A stretch of DNA of 64,000 nt, from assembly GCF_014268595.2 (NCBI RefSeq), contig NZ_CP077091.1, forward strand, positions 5,190,001 through 5,254,000. The letters run 5' to 3'. Made by a program: the position numbers and the translations under genes. Source of the stretch: Pseudomonas hamedanensis. Lineage in GTDB: Bacteria > Pseudomonadota > Gammaproteobacteria > Pseudomonadales > Pseudomonadaceae. Position 1 is the first letter of the stretch. Every line of letters starts with the position of its first letter. The notes beneath the pieces were generated by a model. That model saw only the letters and a list, made by a program, of their open reading frames with translations. It did not search any database and had not been told where the DNA came from. This document shows positions 22,538 to 31,667 of the stretch, in pieces.

Positions 22538-22993
22538 ATGGCATTCCGCCCTCTCACGGCCAGAGCACCCGCCGTTCTGCTACGCGAAGCCAAGCCGCTC
22601 AAAGCCATCCTCGGCCATGCCCAACGTTTGGGGCATTTGCAGCGCCTGCTCGAAAGCCAGCTGCAACCGGCCGCGCGCGAACATTGCCACGTAGCTTCGT
22701 GGCGCGAAGGCAGTCTGCTGCTGATTGTCACCGATGGTCATTGGGCCACTCGCCTGCGCTATCAGCAAAAACGGCTGCAACGGCAACTGCAGATGTTCGA
22801 CGAGTTCGCCAGCCTGACGCGAATTCTGTTCAAGGTGCAGCCGCCGACTGTCCAGCACGGTGCCGCCGGGCATACGATGGACCTGTCGACGGATGCGGCG
22901 GCGACCATTCAGGCGACGGCTGACGGAATCAGCGATCCGGGATTGCGTGCGGCGCTGGAGCGCCTGGCGGCGCATGCCAAGGCCAAGACCTGA
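22538..22993 (+). CDS. DciA-like (DUF721) helicase-loading protein
   Basis: A 151-residue DUF721 protein. DciA, the founding member, loads the replicative helicase DnaB in bacteria lacking DnaC. The N-terminal KH-like domain runs from LREAKPLKAILGHAQRLGHL through CHVASWREGSLLLIVTDGHWATRLRYQQ, and the C-terminus is low-complexity (ALERLAAHAKAKT). The ATG at 22538 gives the usual MAFRPLTARAP start; the frame is open further upstream. It is divergent from secA, its normal Pseudomonas place. Confidence 0.85.
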   Translation: MAFRPLTARAPAVLLREAKPLKAILGHAQRLGHLQRLLESQLQPAAREHCHVASWREGSLLLIVTDGHWATRLRYQQKRLQRQLQMFDEFASLTRILFKVQPPTVQHGAAGHTMDLSTDAAATIQATADGISDPGLRAALERLAAHAKAKT

Positions 22994-23019
22994 CATCTAG
23001 CCAAACATCCCCCATCCCC

Positions 23020-23110
23020 TGTGGGAGCGAGCTTGCTCGCGAATGCGCTGTGTCATTCAACGAATGGGTTATCTGACACGCCCCCTTCGCGAGCAAGCTC
23101 GCTCCCACAT
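23020..23110. repeat. REP inverted pair
   Basis: GTGGGAGCGAGCTTGCTCGC from 23021 and GCGAGCAAGCTCGCTCCCAC ending at 23109, about 45 bases apart. It lies between the convergent DUF721 and HerA-like genes. Confidence 0.92.
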
Positions 23111-23133
23111 TTTGATGTGCGACACATCGGGTT

Positions 23134-24612
23134 TTAGCGGCGTTTGCTGCCCCCGAGCAAGGAGCCCATCAAGCCGCGCACCAGTTGCTTGCCCAGGTTA
23201 TTCGCCGCCTGGCGCATCGCCGATTTCAGCGCCTGTCCCGCCGCTGTGCCGAGGAACTCTCCAGCCCTGTCGGCCAGACTCGGCTCTTGCTCAGCGGCAG
23301 GTGCTTCGGCCTCCGGTGCCAGCCCTTTGCGGCCCATCAGAATTTCGTAAGCGGACTCGCGATCGATCGGCTTGTCATACCGCCCCTTGAACGGCGACCC
23401 GGCGATCAGCACCGTGCGCTCGGTTTCGGTCAGCGGGCCGATGCGCGATTGCGGCGGCGCGACCAGTACGCGCTGGACGATTTCCGGCGTGCCCTTCTCG
23501 GTCAGCGTACCGACCAGCGCCTCGCCGATGCCCAGTTCGGTCAATACCGACAGGCTGTCAAAGGCCGGATTGGGCCGGAAGCCCTCCGCTACCGCGCGCA
23601 GGGATTTCTGCTCCTTGGCCGTAAAAGCGCGCAGGCCATGCTGGACGCGCAAACCGAGTTGCGCGAGCACATCATCCGGCAAGTCCGCCGGAGACTGGGT
23701 GACGAAATACACACCCACGCCTTTGGAGCGGATCAATCGCACCACTTGCTCGAGGCGTTCCTGCAAGGCCTTGGGCGTGTCACCAAACAGCAAATGCGCC
23801 TCATCGAAAAACAACGCCAGCAGCGGTTTGTCAGCATCGCCGCGCTCCGGCAATTGTTCGAACAGCTCGGCCAGCAGCCACAGCAGAAAAGTCGCGTAGA
23901 CCTTCGGCGCCTCGTGCACCAGACGCCGCGCATCGAGCAGGTGGATGCGCCCACGACCATCCGCCGTCGGTTGCAGAATGTCTTCAAGTTGCAGCGCCGG
24001 TTCGCCGAACAGGGCTTCAGCCCCTTGCTGCTCCAGGGTCGCCAGACGACGCAACAGCGCCTGACTGGAGCCGGTGGTCATCAGCGCCGCGTCTTCGCCC
24101 AGTAATTGCGGGTTGTCCTTGAGGTGATTGAGCAGCGCTTTCAGGTCTTTCAGATCGAGCAGCAACAACCCTTCGCGATCGGCGACTTTGAACGCCGCAT
24201 ACAGCGCCGACTGCTGGCTGTCGGTCAGCTCCAGCAGGCTGCCGATCAGCAACGGTCCCATTTCGCTCAGCGTGGTACGCAACGGATGACCGGACTCACC
24301 GTGGATGTCCCACAGCGTGACGGGATAAGCCTGAGGCGTGTGATTGAGCCATGGCATGCCGGCAATGCGCTCGGCGACCTTGCCTTGCGGGTTGCCAGCG
24401 GCACCGAGGCCGCACAGATCACCCTTGATGTCAGCGGCGAACACCGCGACACCGGCGTCGCTGAACGCTTCGGCCAGACGCTGCAGCGTGACGGTTTTAC
24501 CGGTGCCGGTCGCGCCGGCGACCAGTCCGTGGCGATTCGCCAGGCGCATGGCCTGAGCGATCGGTTGCGCGGCCGGATCAGCGCCGATAACGAGTTGCGA
24601 GGAGTCAGGCAT
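23134..24612 (-). CDS. HerA-like (DUF853) ATPase
   Basis: A 492-residue P-loop ATPase of the HerA/FtsK superfamily, DUF853 branch, whose physiological role is not established. Walker A is GLVAGATGTGKTVTLQ (about 30-45), Walker B is LLALFFDEAHLLF, then the sensor-like GVGVYFVTQSPADLPDDVLAQLG and an arginine-finger-like region. The C-terminal third is variable and ends in a basic tail GGSKRR. The start MPDSSQLVIGAD at 24612 has GGGTGAG five bases upstream. It stands alone. Confidence 0.88.
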   Translation of the reverse strand: MPDSSQLVIGADPAAQPIAQAMRLANRHGLVAGATGTGKTVTLQRLAEAFSDAGVAVFAADIKGDLCGLGAAGNPQGKVAERIAGMPWLNHTPQAYPVTLWDIHGESGHPLRTTLSEMGPLLIGSLLELTDSQQSALYAAFKVADREGLLLLDLKDLKALLNHLKDNPQLLGEDAALMTTGSSQALLRRLATLEQQGAEALFGEPALQLEDILQPTADGRGRIHLLDARRLVHEAPKVYATFLLWLLAELFEQLPERGDADKPLLALFFDEAHLLFGDTPKALQERLEQVVRLIRSKGVGVYFVTQSPADLPDDVLAQLGLRVQHGLRAFTAKEQKSLRAVAEGFRPNPAFDSLSVLTELGIGEALVGTLTEKGTPEIVQRVLVAPPQSRIGPLTETERTVLIAGSPFKGRYDKPIDRESAYEILMGRKGLAPEAEAPAAEQEPSLADRAGEFLGTAAGQALKSAMRQAANNLGKQLVRGLMGSLLGGSKRR

Positions 24613-24798
24613 TTTCTCACCCAATGGTTAATCTTTGATGACACATGGCCGATAAATAAAATGGACAGACCCGTCTGAAATTCGGGTCGGACATTTCCCT
24701 AAGGAGAGCCGGAAATATCAGTTTTTCAACTTTGCCCATATTGCGCGCCTTTATAAAAGCACGCCCAGGACATTAAGACCTTAGCGGAACCCCAAGCC

Positions 24799-26688
24799 AT
24801 GAACAAAAACCTGCGCTTCAGCCATAAGATTTTGCTTGCCGCCGCTCTCATCGTCATCGCCGCTTTCGCATCGTTCACGCTGTACAACGACTGGTTGCAG
24901 CGCAACGCGATCCGCGATGACCTCAATAACTACCTCAACGAAATGGGCGAGGTCACTGCCGGCAATATCCAGACCTGGCTCAGCGGGCGCATTCTGCTGA
25001 TCGAGAACGCCGCCCAAAACATCGCCATCAATCCCGAACCCGCCACCGTCGCCAGCTTGTTGGAGCAAAAAAGCCTGACCTCGACGTTCATGGCCACTTA
25101 CCTGGGCGACGCCACCGGGCACTTCACCATCCGCCCGGACGTGAAGATGCCGGACGGTTTCGATCCACGCGTGCGCCCCTGGTATAAAGGGGCCGAGAGC
25201 AGCAGCACCTCGACCCTGACCGAACCCTACATTGACGCCGCCACCGGCCAGTTGATCATCTCGATTGCCACTGCCTCGAAAAAAGCCGGCCAGAGCGTCG
25301 GCGTGGTGGGTGGCGACCTGAGCCTGCAATCGCTGGTCGACACCCTGGCCGCGCGGGATTTCGATGGCATGGGTTATGTGTTTCTGGTCAGTGCAGACGG
25401 CAAGATCCTCGTGCACCCGGACAAAGCGCTGGTCATGAAGTCGCTCAAAGAGGCTTATCCACAGGACACTCCACGCATCAGCAGCGACTTCAGTGAAGTC
25501 AGCGTCGATGGCAAGACCCGCATCGTCACCTTCGCGCCAATCAAAGGCCTGCCGTCCGTGAATTGGTACATCGGCCTGTCGATCGATAAAGACCAGGCCT
25601 TCTCGATGCTCAGCGAGTTCCGCACCTCGGCGGTGATCGCGACCCTTATTGCCGTGGCGATCATCATTGCCTTGCTCGGCATGCTGATCCGCCTGCTGAT
25701 CCAGCCGCTGCACGTGATGACCCGCGCCATGGAAGACATCGCCGACGGCGAAGGCGACCTGACCAAGCGCCTGACCATCCAGAATCAGGACGAATTCGGC
25801 ATCCTCGGCACCGCGTTCAACCGCTTTGTCGAGCGCATTCACGGATCGATCCGTGAAGTATCGTCGGCCACCGGGCAGGTCAACGAAGTCGCCCTGCGCG
25901 TGGTCGCGGCGTCGAACTCGTCGATGTACAACTCCGATCAGCAAGCCTCGCGCACCAGCAGCGTCGCCGCCGCGATCAATCAGCTCGGCGCCGCCGCCCA
26001 GGAAATCGCCCGCAACGCCGCGCAAGCGTCGAATCAGGCCAGCGATGCCCGCGGTCTGGCTGAAGACGGCCAGCAAGTCGTCGAGCGCAGCATCAAGGCG
26101 ATGAATCAACTGTCGAGCATGCTCAGCGCGTCGAGCAGCAACATCGAATCGCTGAACAGCAAAACCGTGAACATCGGCCAGATCCTTGAAGTGATCACCA
26201 GCATTTCCCAGCAGACCAACCTGCTCGCCCTCAACGCGGCGATTGAAGCGGCGCGCGCCGGGGAGGCCGGTCGCGGTTTTGCCGTGGTGGCCGATGAAGT
26301 GCGCAACCTGGCGCATCGCACCCAAGAGTCGGCGCAGCAGGTGCAGACGATGATCGAGGAGTTGCAGGTCGGCGCCCGTGAATCGGTCAGCACCATGAGC
26401 GACAGTCAGCGTCACAGCCAGGACAGCGTCGAGATCGCCAACCTCGCCGGGGAGCGCCTGAACAGCGTGACCTTGCGCATCGGTGAAATTGACGGGATGA
26501 ACCAGTCGGTGGCGACCGCGACCGAGGAGCAGACGGCGGTGGTCGAGTCGATCAATGTGGATATCACCGAGATCAACACCCTGAACCAGGAAGGCGTGGA
26601 GAACCTGCAGGCGACGTTGCGCGCGTGTTCGGATCTGGAGCAGCAGGCTTCGCGATTGAAGCAGTTGGTAGGCAGCTTCAAAATCTGA
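24799..26688 (+). CDS. Methyl-accepting chemotaxis protein, dCache amino-acid type
   Basis: A 629-residue chemoreceptor. TM1 is at about 10-29, a periplasmic dCache domain at about 35-275, TM2 at about 277-300, then HAMP ([20 protein letters not shown]) and a signalling hairpin with tip [20 protein letters not shown] (about 467-486). The membrane-distal pocket shows R..W Y (RVRPWYKG), then TEPYID and a later GGDLSL. This resembles the amino-acid-binding dCache motif of P. aeruginosa PctA/B/C and P. fluorescens CtaA/B/C. Proximity to purU-mvaT matches the pct locus as I recall it. There is no CheR-docking pentapeptide at the C-terminus. Confidence 0.92.
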   Translation: MNKNLRFSHKILLAAALIVIAAFASFTLYNDWLQRNAIRDDLNNYLNEMGEVTAGNIQTWLSGRILLIENAAQNIAINPEPATVASLLEQKSLTSTFMATYLGDATGHFTIRPDVKMPDGFDPRVRPWYKGAESSSTSTLTEPYIDAATGQLIISIATASKKAGQSVGVVGGDLSLQSLVDTLAARDFDGMGYVFLVSADGKILVHPDKALVMKSLKEAYPQDTPRISSDFSEVSVDGKTRIVTFAPIKGLPSVNWYIGLSIDKDQAFSMLSEFRTSAVIATLIAVAIIIALLGMLIRLLIQPLHVMTRAMEDIADGEGDLTKRLTIQNQDEFGILGTAFNRFVERIHGSIREVSSATGQVNEVALRVVAASNSSMYNSDQQASRTSSVAAAINQLGAAAQEIARNAAQASNQASDARGLAEDGQQVVERSIKAMNQLSSMLSASSSNIESLNSKTVNIGQILEVITSISQQTNLLALNAAIEAARAGEAGRGFAVVADEVRNLAHRTQESAQQVQTMIEELQVGARESVSTMSDSQRHSQDSVEIANLAGERLNSVTLRIGEIDGMNQSVATATEEQTAVVESINVDITEINTLNQEGVENLQATLRACSDLEQQASRLKQLVGSFKI

Positions 26689-26702
26689 GGCGCGGCCACC
26701 GC

Positions 26703-26777
26703 CGCCTTCGCGAGCAAGCCCGCTCCCACATTGGAATGCATTTCAAGTGTGGGAGCGGGCTTGCTCGCGAAGGCGCC
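26703..26777. repeat. REP inverted pair
   Basis: CGCCTTCGCGAGCAAGCCCG from 26703 and its mirror CGGGCTTGCTCGCGAAGGCG ending at 26775, with a short 15-base centre, so the two copies can form one nearly perfect hairpin. It lies after the chemoreceptor stop. Confidence 0.92.
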
Positions 26778-26888
26778 CACTCAAACAGCACAAAACCGAC
26801 CTGACACCCCGCCGCGCAATCCCGACCGAACATCTATTCTGGATAACGGTCAACCAAGGGAGAACAACACAGCGGAGGGTTGCTCACC

Positions 26889-28001
26889 GTGCATATCGCC
26901 GACATCACCATGTTCTACGCCCCGGCCAGCGGCGGCGTACGCACTTATCTGGACGCCAAACACCGTCGCCTCGGCGACCGAAACGGAATTCGCCACAGCT
27001 TGCTGATCCCCGGCGCGCGCCTGGGTGAACACGACGGCATCTACACGGTTCCCGCCCCCGCGCTGCCTTTCGGCAAAGGCTATCGCTTTCCCCTGCGCCT
27101 GGCGCCGTGGCGCAACGTGCTGCAGGATTTGCAGCCGGACCTGATCGAAGTCGGCGATCCCTACCTGACGGCCTGGGCGGCACTGGACGCCCGGCGTCAG
27201 CTGGACGTGCCGGTAATCGGTTTTTACCACTCCGACCTGCCGTTACTGGTCGGCAACCGCATGGGGCATTGGGTTACGCCGAATGTCGAGGCCTACGTGA
27301 CCCGGCTCTACGGCAACTTCGACCGGGTCCTCGCGCCCAGCCAGGTCATGGCCGACAAGCTCACCGGGCTCGGGGTGCGCAATGTCTATGTACAGCCACT
27401 GGGTGTCGATCTGCAGACCTTTAACCCGGATGCCCGCGACCCGGGCCTGCGCGCCGAACTGGGCATTGCCGAAGACACCCGTCTGCTGATTTTTGCCGGG
27501 CGCGGTTCCAAGGAGAAAAACCTCCCGGTGTTGCTCAAGTGCATGCAACGCCTCGGTCCGCGTTATCACTTGCTGCTGGTCGGCTCATCGATGCCGGCCG
27601 TGGTGCCGGACAACGTCAGCGTGATCGATGAGTTCCGCCCGGCGCCCCAGGTCGCGCGACTGATTGCCAGTGCCGACGCATTGCTGCATGCCGGCGATCA
27701 GGAAACCTTCGGACTGGTCATCCTCGAAGCCATGGCCTGCGGGATTCCCGTGGTGGCAGTGGCGGCCGGGGCGTTCGAAGAGATCGTCAACGATGCCTGC
27801 GGCCTGCTGTGTGCGCCGAACAACCCGCAATCGATGGCCAATGCCGTGCGCGAGCTGTTCAGTCGCGGCAGTGCAACACTCGGCAAACAAGCGCGCCGGC
27901 ATGTCGAACGGCATTACGCCTGGGATACCGTGGTCGACAGCCTGCTCAGCCATTATCACGCCGTGCTCGGCCATACATTGCCGCGGGTGGCCAATGCTTG
28001 A
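26889..28001 (+). CDS. Glycosyltransferase family 4 protein
   Basis: A 370-residue GT-B glycosyltransferase that moves a sugar from a nucleotide donor. N-terminal acceptor domain: MHIADITMFYAPASGGVRTY. Donor domain: LLIFAGRGSKEKNL, and the EX7E motif in HAGDQETFGLVILEAMACG. A GTG start at 26889 was chosen because GGAGG lies 10 bases upstream; an in-frame TTG at 26880 is too close to that site. The gene overlaps the next one by 8 bases. Sugar and acceptor are not predictable. Confidence 0.9.
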   Translation: MHIADITMFYAPASGGVRTYLDAKHRRLGDRNGIRHSLLIPGARLGEHDGIYTVPAPALPFGKGYRFPLRLAPWRNVLQDLQPDLIEVGDPYLTAWAALDARRQLDVPVIGFYHSDLPLLVGNRMGHWVTPNVEAYVTRLYGNFDRVLAPSQVMADKLTGLGVRNVYVQPLGVDLQTFNPDARDPGLRAELGIAEDTRLLIFAGRGSKEKNLPVLLKCMQRLGPRYHLLLVGSSMPAVVPDNVSVIDEFRPAPQVARLIASADALLHAGDQETFGLVILEAMACGIPVVAVAAGAFEEIVNDACGLLCAPNNPQSMANAVRELFSRGSATLGKQARRHVERHYAWDTVVDSLLSHYHAVLGHTLPRVANA

Positions 28002-28773
28002 ATCGACGACCCGCCCTGCGGTGCTACTGGTTTTGCACGATGTCGCCCCCTCGACATGGGCCGATTACCGGCCTTTCGTCGAGGCCGTCGACGCCTTGGG
28101 TAACGTGCCGATGACCTGGCTGGTGGTGCCGGACTTCCATCGCCGCGATGCCCTCGCCGGACACCCGCAGTTTCGGCGATTGCTCGACGAGCGCGTCGCC
28201 CGTGGTGACGAACTGGCCTTGCACGGCTATTACCATGACGACGGCGAGCCCGCGCCGACCACTCCGCGCGACTGGTTCATGCGCCGGGTCTATACCCACG
28301 AAGGCGAGTTTTACCGTTTATCACAAGAGGCCGCCCGCGCCCGCCTGCAAGCCGGCATTGAGCTATTCCAGCGCTACGATTGGCCGCTGCACGGTTTCGT
28401 CGCCCCGGCCTGGCTGATGAGCGACGGCACCCGCCGGGCCCTGCGCGAAACGCCGCTGCGCTATACCAGCGATCCCCGCCACCTCTACCGTTTGCCGGAT
28501 TTCAGCGCAATCACCGCGCCGGGCCTGGTCTGGAGCGCGCGCAGTGCCTGGCGGCGCGGCGTGTCGAAAATCGTCAGCGACCAGCGTGAACAGCGCTGGC
28601 GTCAGGCACCGGTGATTCGCCTGGGCCTGCATCCGGTCGATATGCGTCACCGTTTTTCCCGCGACTACTGGCTACGCACGCTGCAACGCCTGCTGGCGGA
28701 GGGACGCGTGCCGATGACCAAGATCGACTGGCTCGCGCAACAACAGCGCAATCGATCGGAACGTGCCGCATGA
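27994..28773 (+). CDS. DUF2334 polysaccharide-deacetylase-like protein
   Basis: A 259-residue NodB-like fold protein of the DUF2334 type. Motifs are VLLVLHDVAPSTWADY (metal-ligand Asp), the HxxxH pair in LALHGYYHDD, and GFVAPAWLMS. Such enzymes remove acetyl groups from glycans, but DUF2334 substrates are mostly unknown. No signal peptide is visible, so it is probably cytoplasmic or works on a membrane-linked precursor. It overlaps the upstream glycosyltransferase by 8 bases and the downstream flippase-like gene by 4 (ATGA). Confidence 0.88.
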   Translation: MLESTTRPAVLLVLHDVAPSTWADYRPFVEAVDALGNVPMTWLVVPDFHRRDALAGHPQFRRLLDERVARGDELALHGYYHDDGEPAPTTPRDWFMRRVYTHEGEFYRLSQEAARARLQAGIELFQRYDWPLHGFVAPAWLMSDGTRRALRETPLRYTSDPRHLYRLPDFSAITAPGLVWSARSAWRRGVSKIVSDQREQRWRQAPVIRLGLHPVDMRHRFSRDYWLRTLQRLLAEGRVPMTKIDWLAQQQRNRSERAA

Positions 28774-29768
28774 AGCGCAGCCTGTTGTTGCTGCTCGGCC
28801 TGCTGGCGGCGGTGCTGATTCCGGTGGTGCTCGGCGGCGGCGAAACCTGGGCGCGCCTGCAACGGTTTCCGCTGAGCTGGCTGTTGATCATGTTTGGCAT
28901 GATCCTGCTGTGCTGGGGGATCAACACCTTGCGCTTGCGCCTGTTGCTCGGCGATCAGCGTGAGCGAGTACCGCCGCTCAAAAGTCTCGGCGTGGTCATG
29001 GCCGCCGAGTTTGCCTACTGCGCCACACCCGGCGGCAGCGGCGGGCCGTTGACGATCATGGCCCTGCTGGCCCGTTGCGGCGTACGTCCGGCACGGGGCA
29101 GCGCGGTGTTTGCGATGGATCAGCTCAGCGACTTGCTGTTCTTCCTTTGCGCCCTCAGCGGGATTTTGATTTATGCGTTGTTCCAGCACTTGAGCGATCG
29201 CCTGGAGTGGCTGCTGATGGTCAGCGCCGTTTCGCTGTTCGGCGGATTGTTCAGTTGCGTATTGATTGCACGCTACCACCGCGCATTGATTCGCCTGAGC
29301 GGACGCGCATTGGCGCAAATGAATGTTGCGGCCCGCACCCGACGCCGCTGGGCACGCAAGCTGCTGCACTTTCTCGCAGCGTTCACCGATACGTTGAAGT
29401 TGCCCTGGCAGACACTGGTCAAGGTCTTCGCCCTGACCTGTGTGCACTGGCTGCTGCGTTACAGCGTGCTGTACCTGGCCTTGCGCGGGCTGGGCGCGGA
29501 GTTGCAATGGGCCTGGAGCTTTCTGGTGCAGATGCTTTCGCTGGGCGCGGGCCAGTTCAGCCTGTTACCGGGCGGCGCGGGCGCGGCGGAATTGACATCG
29601 GCTGCGCTGCTCGCGCCGATGGTGGGTAAATCCACCGCAGCGGCGGCCATCCTGATCTGGCGGGTGGTGACCTATTACTTCTATCTGCTGGTCGGTGGGC
29701 CTGTGTTCGTGTTGATGCTGGGCAAGCCGCTGCTGAAGAAGTTGCTGAAAGTCAGGCAGGCTTCTTAG
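28770..29768 (+). CDS. Lysylphosphatidylglycerol-synthase-TM / AglD-like membrane protein
   Basis: A 332-residue polytopic membrane protein with about eight hydrophobic helices, of the family that includes the flippase half of MprF and AglD (UPF0104). Typical marks are MAAEFAYCATPGGSGGPLTIM in the first half, and QFSLLPGGAGAAELTSAALL and AAAAILIWRVVTYYFYLL in the second. Members are thought to move lipids or lipid-linked sugars across the membrane. It is coupled to the deacetylase gene by ATGA, making a three-gene glycolipid-type unit. Confidence 0.87.
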   Translation: MKRSLLLLLGLLAAVLIPVVLGGGETWARLQRFPLSWLLIMFGMILLCWGINTLRLRLLLGDQRERVPPLKSLGVVMAAEFAYCATPGGSGGPLTIMALLARCGVRPARGSAVFAMDQLSDLLFFLCALSGILIYALFQHLSDRLEWLLMVSAVSLFGGLFSCVLIARYHRALIRLSGRALAQMNVAARTRRRWARKLLHFLAAFTDTLKLPWQTLVKVFALTCVHWLLRYSVLYLALRGLGAELQWAWSFLVQMLSLGAGQFSLLPGGAGAAELTSAALLAPMVGKSTAAAAILIWRVVTYYFYLLVGGPVFVLMLGKPLLKKLLKVRQAS

Positions 29769-29928
29769 GTTCGTCCGGCTCTTGCTGAAGCTGCTCCCAC
29801 AACTCGGCGGCGCCGGGAAACTCGGTGCCGTCCTCAGGGCTCATGTCGTCCGGATCGTAGCGACTGAGGCAACCTTCACCGAGGGTAGCGGGTGCTTTCG
29901 ACGTGGCTTTGTCGCGTGGATCGCTCAT
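29752..29928 (-). CDS. Small conserved acidic protein (58 aa)
   Basis: A short minus-strand frame encoding MSDPRDKATSKAPATLGEGC followed by LSRYDPDDMSPEDGTEFP and an acidic PDEPKKPA tail. It reads like a genuine small soluble protein, and I believe similar frames sit beside purU in other Pseudomonas. It overlaps the 3' end of the flippase-like gene by 17 bases (convergent). No strong ribosome site is visible (GAGAAAAACCC). Function unknown. Confidence 0.6.
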   Translation of the reverse strand: MSDPRDKATSKAPATLGEGCLSRYDPDDMSPEDGTEFPGAAELWEQLQQEPDEPKKPA

Positions 29929-29947
29929 GGGTTTTTCTCGCGCAGAA

Positions 29948-29994
29948 ATAACAAAAGGCCTGAGCGATTCAACGCCCAGGCCCTTCTTATTTCA
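29948..29994 (-). terminator. Terminator after purU
   Basis: On the minus strand AAGGGCCTGGGCG-TTGAAT-CGCTCAGGCCTTTTGTTATTT forms a stem with one mismatch and a T-rich tail, starting about 20 bases beyond the purU stop. Confidence 0.75.
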
Positions 29995-30010
29995 AGCACA
30001 TCGTGTCCGA

Positions 30011-30859
30011 TCAGAACACCACGGTCTTGTTGCCGTGTACCAGCACGCGGTCTTCAAGGTGATAACGCAGGCCGCGGGCCAGCACCATCTTCTCGACGTC
30101 ACGGCCGAAACGCACCATGTCTTCAATGCTGTCGCTGTGGCTGACCCGGACCACGTCCTGCTCGATGATCGGGCCGGCGTCCAGCTCTTCGGTGACGTAA
30201 TGGCAGGTCGCGCCAATCAGTTTCACGCCGCGCAGGGACGCCTGGTGATAAGGCTTGGCGCCGACGAACGAAGGCAGGAAGCTGTGGTGGATGTTGATAA
30301 CCTTGTGCGCGTACTCGCGGCACAGTTCCGGCGGCAGGATCTGCATGTAGCGCGCCAGTACCACCACTTCAGCGTCGTGCTGTTTGACCAGACGCGACAC
30401 CTCGGCAAAGGCCGGCTGCTTGTCCTGCGGATTGACCGGCACGTGGTAATAAGGAATGCCATGCCATTCGACCATGCTGCGCAGGTCGTCATGGTTGGAA
30501 ATCACGCAGGAGATCTCGCAATCCAGTTCATCGCTGTGCCAGCGGTGCAACAGGTCGGCCAGGCAGTGGGATTCGCGGCTGGCCATCAACACCACACGCT
30601 TTTTCTGCTCGGTGTCGGTGATGCGCCAGTCCATCGAGAACTCTTCTGCGATCGGCGCGAACTTCTCGCGCAAGACTTCGATACCGAACGGCAACGAATC
30701 GGCACGAATTTCGTGACGCATGAAAAACCAGCCGACCTGATTATCCGAGTGGTGGCTCGCTTCGGTGATCCAGCCATTGTGGGCTGCCAGAAAATTACTG
30801 ACTTTGGCAACGATGCCAACGCGGTCCGGGCAAGATATCACCAGCCGAAAAGTGCGCAT
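30011..30859 (-). CDS. purU: Formyltetrahydrofolate deformylase
   Basis: A 282-residue enzyme that hydrolyses 10-formyl-THF to formate and THF, balancing one-carbon pools. An N-terminal ACT domain (LVISCPDRVGIVAKVSNFLA) binds the regulators glycine/methionine in known homologues. The C-terminal formyltransferase fold has INIHHSFLPSFVGAKPYHQA and the GATCHYVTEELDAGPIIEQD signature with catalytic Asn/His/Asp. GGAG precedes the ATG. Confidence 0.97.
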   Translation of the reverse strand: MRTFRLVISCPDRVGIVAKVSNFLAAHNGWITEASHHSDNQVGWFFMRHEIRADSLPFGIEVLREKFAPIAEEFSMDWRITDTEQKKRVVLMASRESHCLADLLHRWHSDELDCEISCVISNHDDLRSMVEWHGIPYYHVPVNPQDKQPAFAEVSRLVKQHDAEVVVLARYMQILPPELCREYAHKVINIHHSFLPSFVGAKPYHQASLRGVKLIGATCHYVTEELDAGPIIEQDVVRVSHSDSIEDMVRFGRDVEKMVLARGLRYHLEDRVLVHGNKTVVF

Positions 30860-31193
30860 GAGGGGGAACTCCAGAACTTCGCAAAGGCCGCCATTCTAGC
30901 GACTGCGCAGGAAAACTGCAGTATCGATGACCGCGGGATGAGCAGCGCTGGGGCTAAGCGACTTTTTGACGCCCTTCATCGTCAAGCCAATGGCGCATGA
31001 GGCAGCGACTGATCGCATAACTGTGAATAGGCTGATGACTGGATCACATTATTTAACTGAATAATCAATTCAGCGCTAATTCTCGTAACTAAATTAAATA
31101 AAACCTTCGGACAAATGTTTACTTGATGAAACAGCCTGACTATTATTGCGGCACTGTATCCCTGCCGTTCAGCATTCTACAAAGGTAGTAATC
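30860..31193. promoter_or_regulatory. purU/mvaT divergent region
   Basis: About 330 bases between divergent purU and mvaT. The mvaT-proximal part (about 31040-31120) is strikingly AT-rich (for example TTATTTAACTGAATAATCAA and AACTAAATTAAATAAAACC). That fits both a promoter and the AT-rich targets bound by MvaT-type silencers, so autoregulation is possible. No gene seen. Confidence 0.5.
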
Positions 31194-31571
31194 ATGTCCT
31201 TGATCAACGAATACCGTGCCACCGAAGAAGCCATCAAAGAGCTGCAAGCCCGTTTGAAGAACCTGTCGCAAGACGACAAACTCCAAGCCGAGCTGGAATT
31301 CGAAGGCAAACTGCGCACCCTGATGGGCGAATACTCCAAGTCTCTGCGTGACATCATCGCGCTGCTGGACCCGGAAGCAAAAACCAAAAACGTTCGTGGC
31401 GGCGCAGTAAAAACTACCGGCACCAAGCGCGCGCGCAAAGTTAAACAATACAAAAACCCGCACAACGGCGAAGTCATCGAAACCAAAGGTGGCAACCACA
31501 AGACTCTGAAAGAGTGGAAAGCCAAGTGGGGCGGTGATGTGGTTGAAGGCTGGGCTACCCTGCTGGGCTAA
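31194..31571 (+). CDS. mvaT: H-NS-family xenogeneic silencer MvaT
   Basis: A 125-residue MvaT/MvaU nucleoid protein that silences AT-rich, horizontally acquired DNA and controls many virulence and biofilm genes. The N-terminal oligomerisation coiled coil is MSLINEYRATEEAIKELQAR. The C-terminal AT-hook-like DNA-binding domain has KQYKNPHNGEVIETKGGNHK and LKEWKAKWGGDVVEGW. AAAGGT precedes the ATG at 31194, and the frame extended upstream is not conserved. A strong terminator follows. Confidence 0.97.
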   Translation: MSLINEYRATEEAIKELQARLKNLSQDDKLQAELEFEGKLRTLMGEYSKSLRDIIALLDPEAKTKNVRGGAVKTTGTKRARKVKQYKNPHNGEVIETKGGNHKTLKEWKAKWGGDVVEGWATLLG

Positions 31572-31604
31572 GCCGCAACGCCTGCGCAGCCCCGTCTGCG
31601 CTAA

Positions 31605-31636
31605 AAGGAACGCCAGCATTCGCTGGCGTTTTTTAT
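31605..31636 (+). terminator. Intrinsic terminator after mvaT
   Basis: AACGCCAGC-ATT-CGCTGGCGTTTTTT about 40 bases past the mvaT stop: perfect stem and T6 tail. Confidence 0.93.
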
Positions 31637-31667
31637 GCCTGGCGATCGCCCGGACCTCTGTTCGATT

